From assembly GCA_024803745.1 (NCBI GenBank), contig JANJXV010000188.1, positions 895,001 to 959,000 on the forward strand: a stretch of DNA of 64,000 bases, read 5' to 3'. The translations under genes and the position numbers were made by a program. Origin of the DNA: Megascapheus bottae. Taxonomy: Eukaryota > Chordata > Mammalia > Rodentia > Geomyidae. Of this stretch, positions 10,416 through 19,605 are shown in pieces; position 1 is the stretch's first letter, and the number at the start of each line of letters is the position of its first letter. A model generated the notes under the pieces. It was not told where the DNA came from and made no database searches. It was given only the letters and a program-made list of their open reading frames with translations.

Positions 10416-11181
10416 ATTTCCAGTTGGCCTTTTGGCTCAGACCTCGGAGGCCGCCTTCACAGCATGGCGTGCCATTCCTTCCACAGAATCCATCACAACA
10501 CCCCTATCCAAGGTTTTCCAGGGGCCACAGGAACCCTATAGTGAATTTGTAGGCAGATTACTAGAAATGACGGAGAGAGTTTTGGGTCCAGAAGAGAAGG
10601 AGACTAAATTTGTAAAACAATTGGCCTTTGAAAATGCTAATGCCACCTGCCGCGCTATTCTTAGAGGGCAGGTAAAACATAAAACCCTTGATGAAATGAT
10701 TAGGTTATGCCATGATGCAGATCCCTTTACTTATAAGTTGTCTCAGGGAATCACGCAAGGCGTTCAGCTGGCTATAGGATCTGTATTACAACCTATGAAA
10801 AGTGCTAAGCATTGTTTTAAATGTGGCCAGATTGGGCACTTTGCCAAACAGTGCCCTCAACAATTGGATACTACCCCGCCTGTTGCCTCAGGACAATCCA
10901 AGATTTTCTTGCCTAGCACTGTATGTCCCCGATGTAATAAGGGTAAACATTGGGCTAATCAATGTAGGTCAAAAACGGATGTTATGGGGAGAGCCTTGCC
11001 CCCTCTTCAGGGAAAGGGGCCAAGGGGCCAGCCCCGGGCCCCTCAACCCATTCCATTCTCACCGGCCACGGGGAATATTCAGCCGATGACTCAGCCCACT
11101 TTAAACCAACAGACCAACTCTTTAGAGCCACTCCAGGCAGCGCAGGGTTGGACTTGTGTGCTGCCTCCAACTCAATTTTAA
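10411..11181 (+). pseudogene. gag: gag part 3: C-terminal capsid and nucleocapsid
   Basis: Shifted frame relative to the upstream gag. It contains the major homology region around 10519-10566 (QGPQEPYSEFVGRL), which is needed for capsid assembly. Two CCHC zinc knuckles follow, at about 10813-10854 (CFKCGQIGHFAKQC) and 10924-10965 (CPRCNKGKHWANQC), which bind genomic RNA. A Pro/Gln-rich tail runs to TAA at 11179. The -1 slippery sequence leading into pro lies inside this tail at 11010. Apart from the upstream shift this part looks intact. Confidence 0.92.
11010..11016 (+). promoter_or_regulatory. gag-pro -1 frameshift site GGGAAAG with GC-rich stem
   Basis: G GGA AAG is in register with gag codons and fits the X XXY YYZ rule. 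Slipping back one base enters the open pro frame. Immediately downstream, 11016-11045 is rich in complementary GGGGCC and GGCCCC blocks able to form a strong stem or pseudoknot. Betaretroviruses usually have AAC as the second codon; AAG here may be weaker. Confidence 0.7.
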
Positions 11182-11747
11182 CTCCTACTGGAGGAATTTA
11201 TATTTTACCTACAGGTGTTTTGGGCCCACCCCCGCCTAATACCTGTTATTTGATCCTGGGGCGAGCCTCCTCTACTATTCGGGGCCTTTTCATATTTCCC
11301 TCCGTGGTGGATAATGATTACACTGGGGAAATTCAAGTTTTGGCATGTTCCACCCTTGGGCCTATAAAAATTGCTGCAGGCCAGAGAATTGCACAAGCCT
11401 TGCCTTTATCCTTGCAGTCCTCTGCCCCAGTGGTTAAAACCGAGGCTAGGGGGGCTTCTCAGCCTGGTTCCTCGGATATTTATTGGGTACAATGCCTTTC
11501 TGACCAACGCCCTGTACTCCGCCTTAAATTAGATGGACGATGGTTTGAAGGCATTCTAGATTCAGGAGCAGATGCTACCTGCATTTCTCATAAATTGTGG
11601 CCATCAAAATGGCCATTACAAGCGGCCTTTACCCATCTCAGGGAATTGGCCAGGCAAAGGACCCTTTACAAAGCTCCAAAATATTGCAGTGGGAGGATGC
11701 TGAAGGCAACTCGGGGACTGTTAAACCCTTTATTGTTCCCGGATTAG
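11013..11747 (+). pseudogene. pro: pro part 1: dUTPase and start of aspartic protease
   Basis: Frame -1 to gag, as expected for pro. The first part is a dUTPase, which hydrolyses dUTP to dUMP and keeps uracil out of viral DNA. Its motifs are visible as AGLDLCA (from about 11142), DNDYTGEIQVLA and IAAGQRIAQALPL. A retroviral protease begins after about 11480, with the active-site triplet D-S-G in LDSGADATCIS (Asp codon at 11559). DSG instead of the commoner DTG is seen in some retroviral proteases. The correct reading is lost near 11632-11640, where the frame shifts; the remaining codons to 11747 are out of frame. Confidence 0.9.
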
Positions 11748-11950
11748 CAGTCAATCTCTGGGGGAGAGACATCCTTTCACAAATGAATGTTATCATGTGT
11801 AGCCCCAATGAAGTTATAACCCAACAAATGCTATCACAGGGGTATTTGCCAGGACAAGGCTTGGGTAAAGAAGGACAGGGAATCCCCGCCCCAGTAAATA
11901 TTTCACCTAAGGTGGATCGCTTTGGTTTAGGCTATCAAAATTTTTTATAA
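11632..11950 (+). pseudogene. pro: pro part 2: C-terminal protease and G-patch
   Basis: The protease continues in a different frame. It shows GRDILSQM, typical of the C-terminal protease helix, then a G-patch domain (SQGYLPGQGLGKEGQG), which is characteristic of betaretroviral proteases and can contact nucleic acid and RT. It ends in TAA at 11948-11950, directly after the pro-pol slippery site. The break from part 1 is a net one-base loss (or two-base gain). Confidence 0.88.
11941..11947 (+). promoter_or_regulatory. pro-pol -1 frameshift site TTTTTTA
   Basis: T TTT TTA is in register with the pro codons and sits immediately before the pro stop. Slipping one base enters the long pol frame at 11947. 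This heptamer is a well-known efficient retroviral slippery sequence. I did not identify a convincing downstream stem by eye. Confidence 0.8.
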
Positions 11951-12612
11951 AGGCCTCTGCTCCCCCTGCACTCCAAGCGGATAAAATCACTTGGAAAAGT
12001 GATGAACCTGTCTGGATCGACCAGTGGCCTCTTTCCTCTATAAAATTGTCTGCAGCCCTGACGTTGGTGCAAGAACAGTTGGCTGCTGGACACATTGAGC
12101 CATCCAATTCACCCTGGAATACTCCCATATTTGTTATACAAAAAAAATCAGGAAAATGGCGCCTTTTACAATACCTTCGCGCCATTAACAAGACGATGGT
12201 TCCTATGGGGGCTCTCCAGCCAGGCTTGCCCTCTCCGGTGGCCATTCCCAATTCATATCATAAAGTGGTAATAGATTTAAAAGATTGTTTTTTCACCATT
12301 CCTCTCCATCCCCGGGATTGTGAGCGCTTTGCCTTCAGTCTTCCAGTAACTAATTTTATGGGACCAAATCCCCGTTTTCAATGGAAGGTATTGCCCCAAG
12401 GAATGGCTAATAGTCCTACACTTTGTCAAAAGTACGTTGCTCAAGTTGTTAATCCTTTTAGGCTCAAATTTCCTACCCTATATGTCATCCACTATATGGA
12501 TGATATTCTTTTGGCAGGTTCAAAACAGTCCATTCTTTACGAGGCAGCATATGAGTTAATGATTAAATTACAATCCATGGCCTTCAAATTTCTGAAGAGA
12601 AAATTCAAGTAG
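11947..12612 (+). pseudogene. pol: pol part 1: reverse transcriptase fingers and palm
   Basis: The frame opened by the -1 shift from pro. Recognisable RT blocks are [20 protein letters not shown], then a DLR-type block in which the usual Asp is read as Tyr (LLQYLRAIN), [23 protein letters not shown] and the catalytic YMDD at 12493-12504. The enzyme copies viral RNA into DNA in the particle. The frame closes at 12610-12612 soon after YMDD, and the RT thumb continues one frame away, so a single-base change near 12595-12605 breaks it. The Tyr replacing Asp is a second likely defect. Confidence 0.92.
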
Positions 12613-13769
12613 TTCCACCACAATTATTTTTAGGCTTTGAGCTTTTCCCTAATAAAATTATGTCACAAAAAATGCAATTACGTAAAGATTCCTTAAAAAC
12701 TCTTAATGATTTTCAAAAATTGTTAGGAGATATAAATTGGCTCCGTCCCTATTTAAGATTAACCACCGGAGATCTTAAGCCTCTTTTTGATGTTTTGCGA
12801 GGAGATCCAGACCCATTATCTCCTCGAGTACTTACCCCTGAAGCCAGACAAGCGTTGCTATTGGTTGAAAAAGCTATTAAACAACAGCATATTTCTTATT
12901 ATTTCCCTGATAAGCCGTTGTATTTTCTTGTATTTCCCTCCTCTTTTTCTCCTACCGGATTGTTTTGGCAAAATTCTCCCCTTTATTGGGTCCATTCCTC
13001 TGCCTCATCCCTAAAAATACTTCCTACATACCCATTTTTAGTAATTCAACTTATACAATTGGGCAGAGAGCAATCTTTAAAATTATTTGGCAAAGATCCC
13101 GATGTTATTATTGTCCCGTTTAGTCCTGTACAAATACAATGGCTTATGCAAAATGATTCCTCATGGGCCGTTGGTCTAGTCTCTTTTCAAGGTAAAATTG
13201 ATAACCATTTTCCCCAGGACAAACTAATTCAATTTTTTTATAGAACCCCTGTAGTTTTCCCCAAAATAACTAAATCAAGTCCTATTAAGAATGCAGCCTT
13301 GGTTTTTACTGATGGCTCCTCAAACGGAGTTGCTGCTTATTCCATTAATGGTAAAATATATTCATTTTTTACGGGAGAAAAATCTGCCCAATTAGTGGAA
13401 TTAAAAGCCATTTTAAAGGTCTTTCAAGATCTTTTAGATACTCCCTTTAATTTGTTCACTGATAGCTCTTATATAGCCTTTTCCGTGCCATCTTTGGAAA
13501 TAGTTCCCTATATTCGCCCTACTTCCGGGGCTGCTCCCTTATTTTATGAGCTTCAACGAGCCCAGCCTTTCTTTATTGGACATATTCGTGCCCATTCTGG
13601 GCTGCCTGGACCCTTGGCTCAGGGAAATAATCAAGTAGATCATGCCACCCGCATAATTGGGTTAGCTCAAACCCCACTTAACCCTTCCCCATTATCCCTT
13701 GCACAAAAAGCCCATGATCTCCATCATCTCAACGCTCATACCTTACGTCTTAGGTATGGTGTTACTTGA
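12595..13769 (+). pseudogene. pol: pol part 2: RT thumb/connection, RNase H, start of integrase
   Basis: Different frame from pol part 1. It includes LGDINWLRPYLRLTTGDLKP of the RT thumb and connection, followed by RNase H with FTDGSSNG, the E in VELKAIL, TDSSYIAF and GNNQVDHATR. These give the acidic residues expected of an active site. The integrase N-terminal zinc domain begins with AHDLHHLNAHTL. An in-frame TGA at 13767-13769 cuts it. The same frame continues past it to about 13907 with the CKAC pair that completes the HHCC zinc site. Confidence 0.92.
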
Positions 13770-14524
13770 GAACAAGCACGACACATCGTGCGACAATGTA
13801 AGGCATGTCTTACACTCTTGCCTGAACCCCACATACGAGTTAATCCTAGAGGTTTAATTCCAGGAGAAATTTGGCAAATGGATGTTACATTCCCTCATTT
13901 GGTGAAATGAAATATGTACATGTTTCTGTGGATACTTTTAGTGGATTTATTTTCGCCACCCCTCAAACAGGGGAGGCTACAAAAAATGTAATTAGTCATG
14001 TCCTTTCCTCCCTTGTTGTGTTGCCTCAGCCAAAAATTATTAAAACTGATAATGGGCCAGGATATACTAGTGCATCATTTAAACAATTTTGTGCTCAGTT
14101 GGAAATCAAACATATTACGGGTATTCCCTATAATCCTCAAGGACAAAGTATTGTGGAAAGAGCTCATCAAACCCTTAAAAATATGATATTTAAATTACAG
14201 TCCGGCAAAGGACTAATATATTCAGCCTTGGGAAATCCAAAAAATATAGTTAATCATTCCTTATTTGTTTTAAATTATCTTATTCTTGATGTACATGGAC
14301 GCTCCGCCGCAGATCGTCTGTGGCACCCCACAACCACGCAAAATTATGCCCAGGCATTGTGGAAAGATCCCTTAACTTCCCAATGGCATGGCCCTGATCC
14401 AGTTCTTATTTGGGGAAAAGGCTATGCATGTATTTATGATACCCACAACACTGGTGCCAGATGGCTTCCTGAGCGCCTTGTTAAATTATATAATCCAACC
14501 AGGGAGTCCCCTGAGAAGGTGTAA
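13770..14524 (+). pseudogene. pol: pol part 3: integrase core and C-terminal domain
   Basis: The integrase frame changes at about 13890. Before it the strand reads WQMDVT (first catalytic Asp) in the old frame. After it YVHVSVDTFSGFIFATPQTG, KTDNGPGYTS (second Asp) and GIPYNPQGQSIVERAHQTL (catalytic Glu) read in the new frame. The C-terminal part has WHGPDPVLIWGKGYACIY and ARWLPERLVKLYNP, then a stop at 14522. Integrase joins viral DNA ends to the host. The D,D,E residues are present but split between frames. Confidence 0.92.
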
Positions 14525-14541
14525 CTCTGCTTAATTTTAGG

Positions 14542-15456
14542 ATGACACTACAAATGCTCCCCTTTTCTGCTGATCATTTCCCTGCCATGGTGAACGGAGG
14601 CCTTGGACCACCCCCTAATCGCACAAAACTCCTCGAGACACTATATGGATCTCCTTGTGCCTGCCGAGGAGGTTATATTAATCACCAAAAACCACAAGTA
14701 TATACCCAGATGGTAAATTGTGGAAATCATAATACTTATTTACAAGCTGCCCCCTCCCCTGCAGGGGGAACAATTCAGTCCTGGGTTTGTTTACAAAAGC
14801 CAAAGGTAATTCTCCCCACCAATGGGCACCCTGGACCATGCCCCAATGATTGCACCTATGTTACTCAAATGAATGTTCTGTGTTATAATTCACTTTAAGA
14901 ACGCACTTATAATAATCAAACTTATTTTATGACCATACCTCACTCCCAATATTCGGGCACCTTCGGAGGTAATTGGTCTTTAAACTCCTCACCTTTGAGT
15001 AATAATAAATATTCCCAAGCCTCATGTACAGCCCCTATAGGAAAGAATACCGGTTGGAATAGATACACTCCCATCCACGTTTCAGATGGAGGAGGTCCAA
15101 CTGATGTTGTTAGGGAACATATTGTTCAACATAAAATTCAAAATCTTATAGACTCCTTAGTCCCTCAAATATATATACATCCCTTACTTCTACCCAAGGC
15201 CAGAGGTATTAATATAGATTCCCAGACGTGGGATGTTTTAAAAGCCACCCATTTGGCCCTAAATATTTCAAATACACAACTGGCACAGGATTGTTGGATG
15301 TGCCTAGCTCTAGGAGCCTCTTGGCCCCTTGCAATGCCAGAATCATATAATGTATCCATAATTAAAAATTATGTAGTGGAAAAGGGAAATTGCTCTCTGA
15401 GTATTCCCTTTAGAATACAACTCATTGGATTCATGGCTTCCCCCTGTGTTTTTTAA
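14542..15456 (+). pseudogene. env: env part 1: surface subunit, interrupted by TAA
   Basis: The ATG at 14542 directly follows a candidate splice acceptor. The frame runs to TAA at 14896-14898, then stays open in the same frame to 15456. There are many Cys and N-glycosylation sites, and a CWMC motif at 15292-15303, the CXXC disulphide-isomerase motif of gamma-type and type D surface subunits. A convincing hydrophobic signal peptide is lacking at the start, so the 5' end of env may be eroded. The subunit would mediate receptor binding. It cannot be made intact here because of the stop and two downstream shifts (about 15430-15450 and 15545-15565). Confidence 0.85.
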
Positions 15457-15640
15457 ACTTTTTCGCTATGATAGCTTTGATATTGGGCAAGTCTCCTTTT
15501 TAAACTGTTTCTCTGTTGTTAATACCTCAACGGAACTTTGTCCTAGTACTGGAAGTTTTTGTGTGTGGAAACAATTTAGCACATTCCAAGTTGCCCAGCA
15601 ATTGGACAGGTCTCTGTGTTATGGCTTCCCTGCTACCTGA
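15457..15640 (+). pseudogene. env: env part 2: C-terminal surface subunit in a shifted frame
   Basis: About 40 codons in a third frame (FDIGQVSFLNC.., STELCPSTGSF) bridge the surface subunit and the transmembrane part, with frame changes on both sides. The Cys spacing and continuity with the flanking env parts support the assignment. Confidence 0.7.
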
Positions 15641-16181
15641 TATTGAGCTCATTCCCGGAAATGAACCTGTTCCCATCCCTAGCTTTGATTATTTCATTCC
15701 CAGACACAAAAGAGTGGTACAATTTATTCCGCTCCTTGTCGGATTAGGAATCGCTGGAGCTGTTGGTACTGGAACTGCAGGATTAACTACCTCACTCCAT
15801 ACCTACTCTAAACTCTCACAACAACTTGCAAATAATTTACAAACAGTCTACCAGTCAGTATGATACCTCCAGGATCAGGTGGACTCACTGGCTAAAGTAG
15901 TTCTCCAAAATAGACGAGGATTGGATTTATTCACTGCTAATAAAGGAGGCATATGTTTAGTTTTGCAGGAAAGATGCTGCTTCTGTGCCAATAAGTCTGG
16001 CATAGTGCGAGACCGGATAAATAAAAAACACCAGGAGGAACTAGAACTGCGTTGCAGAGAATTGTTCAAGAAACCTATATGGAGTGCCTGAAATGGTGTC
16101 CTGCCCTATCTTCTCCCAATTTTGGGCCCGCTGCTTGGCTTGCTTATTCTTTTGTCCCTGGGACCCTTCCTTTTTTTCTAA
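15545..16181 (+). pseudogene. env: env part 3: cleavage site and transmembrane subunit, with internal stops
   Basis: The frame reads GLCVMASLLPDIELIPG, then the furin-type site RHKR at 15702-15713 and a hydrophobic, Gly/Ala-rich fusion-peptide region. Next comes a coiled-coil heptad segment, and the CX6CC motif at 15954-15980 that pairs covalently with the CXXC of the surface subunit. The block just before CX6CC ([10 protein letters not shown]) is the conserved region often called immunosuppressive domain. A hydrophobic Leu-rich membrane anchor follows at about 16095-16175. In-frame stops at 15861, 16089 and 16179 break it. The subunit would drive membrane fusion. Confidence 0.88.
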
Positions 16182-16389
16182 AATTATGAGTTTTATTAAG
16201 ACCCAGATAAATGCCATGTTTGATGCCAAGGTGGTGGCAGTCCAGTACCAGCGACTCCAATGTCGTGATCCTGATAAAAACTTGGGCTACGAGGAGCCTC
16301 AAGGCTCTCCTTCCATAGGCCTGGATTTCTCCATTCTAAACTCCACCCAAAAGAAACATCAGTCTTGGCGGCTGTGGAATCGCCTATGA
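16182..16389 (+). pseudogene. env: env cytoplasmic tail remnant
   Basis: One frame over from the anchor, the strand reads SFIKTQINAMFDAK and a short hydrophilic tail, as expected for the cytoplasmic end of a type D-like envelope. It then passes without a clear gene end into the 3' non-coding region. Confidence 0.6.
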
Positions 16390-16427
16390 TGGGAATAGCG
16401 TGATGCCAAAAACCAGTGAGCAACCCA

Positions 16428-16566
16428 GTGGCTATGGAGTACTCAATGACGGGATTAAGCGCTGAAGCTTCCTAGCTGCTTCGCGTAGCCTAAGACAGGG
16501 GGTCCATCCTCCAATCACTTTGTGGGACCTGGTTTTGGAAGCACATCACGTAGCCTAAGACAGGCC
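16428..16566 (+). promoter_or_regulatory. Constitutive transport element-like RNA element
   Basis: Between env and the polypurine tract lie two copies of CCTAAGACAGG (16489-16499 and 16554-16564), preceded by CAATGACGGG (16444-16453) and a decayed partner near 16512. These are the internal-loop sequences I know from type D retrovirus CTEs, which bind NXF1/TAP and export unspliced RNA. Self-complementary GAAGC..GCTTC arms lie between them. The position is also the one expected. Folding and function are inferred. Confidence 0.75.
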
Positions 16567-16585
16567 TTCCACCCTTCAAATTTAC

Positions 16586-16601
16586 ACAAAAAGGGAGGAG
16601 A
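16586..16601 (+). promoter_or_regulatory. Polypurine tract
   Basis: AAAAAGGGAGGAGA abuts the TG of the 3' LTR and is the expected plus-strand primer for reverse transcription. Confidence 0.9.
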
Positions 16602-16963
16602 TGTTGGAGACCCTAGCCTGGGTAGGAAGCCATTTCCCTCAAAGCCTTGCTTAACCTTAAAGACTGGCGGCCGTTCACCTGGCAACATTCATAAGTCATA
16701 TGATTCTGAGAATTGTCACAATGACCTGATCACCAGATATTTTACATAGGTAGAGACTCACTGTAAACGTCAGCAAGCGGAATGCTACCGCCCTGCTTCC
16801 CCTCCCCACTTCCTCTTAGCTACTGCTTAAAAGCCTGCTAAAAATTTTTAATAAACAGACCTTGACAACATATTGCTTGGTCTCGCTCTTCTTTCTCACC
16901 CTTCTTATTTTCAGGCTGTGTCCCCCTTGGTTCCCCCGAATAACTGGTCCCGCGGGCGGGACG
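16602..16963 (+). repeat. 3' LTR of provirus 1
   Basis: A 362 bp copy of the 5' LTR. The terminal CA is altered to CG here, and the next six bases are the target duplication. AATAAA is at 16850-16855. Confidence 0.95.
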
Positions 16964-16969
16964 GAAGAA
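16964..16969 (+). other. Right target-site duplication of provirus 1 (GAAGAA)
   Basis: Matches 8530-8535. Confidence 0.88.
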
Positions 16970-18274
16970 ACGAGCCACTTCCTAAAAAAGATAAATACAT
17001 TCATAAACTATATTGTTGAAGGCGGCTCCTTGTACAACTACTTAAAGATACTAGTAAAACATGCTGTCTACTTTTGAAAACGCTTTTGTCACAGCTTTAA
17101 TCTTTGGATTTTCTTCTTCTTCAAGTCTGCGAAATGCTTCTTTCGACCTAAGAGTATACACTAGCTCCCTCCTTGTTCTGAAGGACAAAGCAGCCAAGCA
17201 TTCATACCTTCTAATCCTTGTCTATCTCCAGATAGACCCTCAGATTAAACAGGAAGGTGCTGGAGGCATTAAGGTAGGCATGTTAAATCTGTCCAAGTCT
17301 CAGTCTGAATGACCTGTCCTTAGCCTTTGTCTCTGGGGCCTGGCTAGTGTTTATAGTTCTGGATTTTTCTCTTCAAGATGACAAGAAAAGGCATTGTGTT
17401 TGGAAAGCAGTCTGCCTTTTGCAGTTTTATAAATCCTGTTCTTCCTGGATCCCTAGATATCTATGAAGTGACTGCAAGAGAGCATGGCTAAGATCAAGAA
17501 CACATTGTATTTTCCAGCAAAAGTAGCTTTTACTTGACTTAGAGGCAAAGGGACATGGTCTGACTGCATACAGAAGTGGCCAGACTTGTTGATGCTTCCT
17601 CACTGTGTTTGTTTCTCCAGTAACTGTGACTGTGTCCCACACATCTGCACTCTGACCCTTTTCTTTCTATATTCAGTGTTGTTCAAAATACAATCCTGAA
17701 ACCTTCTTCCCTTTGAAGGACAAGCAGGAGCATATGACCTGCTTAGCCTCCTCAGGAATTAAGTTTGTTCAGTGTTATGTTCATGATGTACAGATCAACA
17801 CAAAGTACAATGTTTACCCTCATTGTTTTCAAACTCAAATATTTAAAGTCATATGAGCTATGAAATGTCCACTGAAAAACTTCCAGCTGCCAAATTTACA
17901 CTTCCTCTACGTTTATTTTGTCATATTTGCACATTTTCCTTTCTACCAAATGGATTTGCAGAATATAATGCATTTCATGACTCTTTGGAGCAATATATAA
18001 CACTATATTATCTGTGTGTGCATTTTCCACAGATCTATAAAAATTAGTCCTATTTTTAAAAGAACAACCAGGGCACAAACCTAGAATTTATTTTGCTGAT
18101 AGAAACACAGTTACAAAAGAGCTACCATATGATTCTATGAGAAACTCAAGAAACATTAAAACTGGTCTATGGTAATCAATACTCAAAAGAACACTTTCAG
18201 TGTTTGGAAAGTGATTATAAATGCCAGAACATTGTCAACAATTTGATAGTGGTGTTCATTGCACACAATGAAGA
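16970..18274. other. Intronic sequence between the two proviruses
   Basis: No exon of the phosphatase gene was recognised here on the minus strand. On the plus strand a short exon-like block (acceptor ..TATCTCCAG near 17230, open DPQIKQEGAGGIK, then GTAGGC) is visible, but it is isolated and could be chance. Confidence 0.4.
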
Positions 18275-18612
18275 TGCCGGGGCCTACCGGCAGCAAATTG
18301 GGGTTCCTGAAATAGGGGGCAGGGACTGGAAAAAATAGAAGAGAGACAAACACATCGGGTCCAGGAGGTCTGCAGCCCAGGCAAAAACTGCCGCGCCCCG
18401 TTTATTCTCAACTCAAAGCTTATATCCCTTCTTGAGACCAGGGCACTGCCAGGTGTTACATCCAGATGGTTAATCAGGGAACTGTTGGGGGTTACATTCA
18501 TATGGTAAATCTCAGATCAATTGAACAGGAGAAGGCCAAAAAACAATAAGACAATCAAACAATTATCTGATGCAAATCAAAGTACAGTTTGATTCCACTC
18601 TTGCTCCCGACA
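18275..18612 (-). repeat. 3' LTR of provirus 2
   Basis: About 338 bp. On the minus strand it begins TGTCGGGAGCAAGAG and has a TATAAGC box near 18420, then AATAAA (plus coordinates 18401-18406) followed by GGGGCGCGGC. It ends ..GGCCCCGGCA. The TG(T/C)(C/T)GGGAGC start, length and layout resemble intracisternal A-particle LTRs. A purine tract partly interrupted by T (18613-18630) precedes it on the minus strand. Confidence 0.75.
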
Positions 18613-18679
18613 TATCCCCCATCTTTATTTTAAAAGAAACACAAGTGCAATTTATATTCTTTCCACTATCTCTAATTAT

Positions 18680-19380
18680 CTCTAATTATCCTGTCTCACT
18701 TTCCAAAAATGACTGGTCCCTTCATCTAAAGGGGATTGATGGGCGGAGATTCAGCTTCTGTGACTTCTTCAAGCTGACTCAGGGGCGTTGTCTCTGTGCT
18801 TGACCAGGGCCGTTTAGAAGCCTAGCCTGTTTTTTCAGGGATTGCAAGGATTAGATATCAGGAATAATAATTTGCTCCAAACTGGAGATCATATTTAACA
18901 TTTAACAACTGCACAAACCATCTTTGGCTACAATAGTGTAGCTTCCATGGCACCCATTTGCAAAGGCCTTTTCTTGATTGTCTGGGGAACTAAATTTCTG
19001 CAACCTTAACAATGCTTCAGTTGTCAGATCTAAACAGATTAATAGAGACACAAGCCTCAGATCCACAAACTTTTCCTGAATTTGTGGCTGGTGTCAAAAA
19101 TAAATAAATAAATAAATAAAAATTTCGCTCAATTAGGACTTTAAACTACCCACTATCACAGAAGATTGACAAGTTCCTGCCCAGTTATGAAAGGCACGAG
19201 CATTAGTAAGGCATGCTTACAAACTATTCTATGACCTCCCGGCTCTGATTAATTTGATCGGCCAAGCACAAGTGACTAAGATCTGACACCATCTCTGCCA
19301 TCCAAGCAGAGGCTTTCTGCATAGTGTCCCAGTAGTGTTTCTCCACACAGGGATAAATGTCCCATTGGCATTTCACTTGC
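18680..19380 (-). pseudogene. env-like remnant of provirus 2
   Basis: Minus-strand scraps read KCQWDIYPCVEKHYWDTMQK, MVSDLSHLCLADQINQSREV and EQIIIPDI. They look like decayed betaretroviral envelope, in the right place between integrase and the 3' LTR. Stops are frequent, and no diagnostic motif such as CX6CC is intact. The call is by position and general resemblance. Confidence 0.4.
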
Positions 19381-19383
19381 TTA

Positions 19384-19605
19384 GTTGCTGGACTTGAACT
19401 CAGGGCCTGGATACTGTCCCTCAGCTCTCCAGCTCAAGGCTAGCACCCTGCCACTTTTGAGTCCAAACTCAGGGCCTGAGTGCCGCACCTCAGCTCTGCA
19501 GCTCAAGGCTTGCACTCTGCCACTGTGAGTCCTGAGCTTGGTGCTTGAGTGCTGTCCCCCAGCTTTTAGCTCAGAGCTAGCACTCTGCGGCTTCGAGCTC
19601 CAAAG
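19384..19605 (-). repeat. Three tandem about 68 bp copies of a Geo-SINE-derived monomer
   Basis: Plus-strand blocks of the form 'AACTCAGGGCCTG..CTCAGCTC..CAGCTCAAGGCT.GCACTCTGCCACT' repeat three times at about 68 bp spacing and resemble the right (Geo) half of the local SINE. Ordinary IDL-Geo copies contain this block once, so this is a local tandem expansion within provirus 2 remnants. Confidence 0.65.

Larger units (their letters stand above)
8536..16963 (+). mobile_element. Near full-length class II (betaretrovirus-like) endogenous provirus
   Basis: An 8.43 kb provirus in canonical order: LTR, Lys-type primer site, leader, gag, pro with dUTPase, pol, env, transport element, polypurine tract, LTR. 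The frames step gag to pro to pol by two -1 shifts, the betaretroviral plan. Env carries the CXXC and CX6CC motifs of type D/gamma-type envelopes. By eye the two LTRs differ at about eleven positions plus one single-base indel (about 3%), so the insertion is a few million years old if rodent neutral rates apply. At least ten stops or frameshifts break the genes, so as it stands it encodes no intact protein. It lies in an intron of the minus-strand phosphatase gene, in antisense orientation. Confidence 0.95.

Noticed and set aside
8536..16963. Infectious or coding-competent provirus
   Set aside because: Stops at 9414, 13767, 14896, 15861, 16089 and 16179 and shifts in gag, pro, RT, integrase and env rule it out.
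17230..17280. Plus-strand mini-exon between the proviruses
   Set aside because: A single block with modest splice sites and no partner exon nearby.
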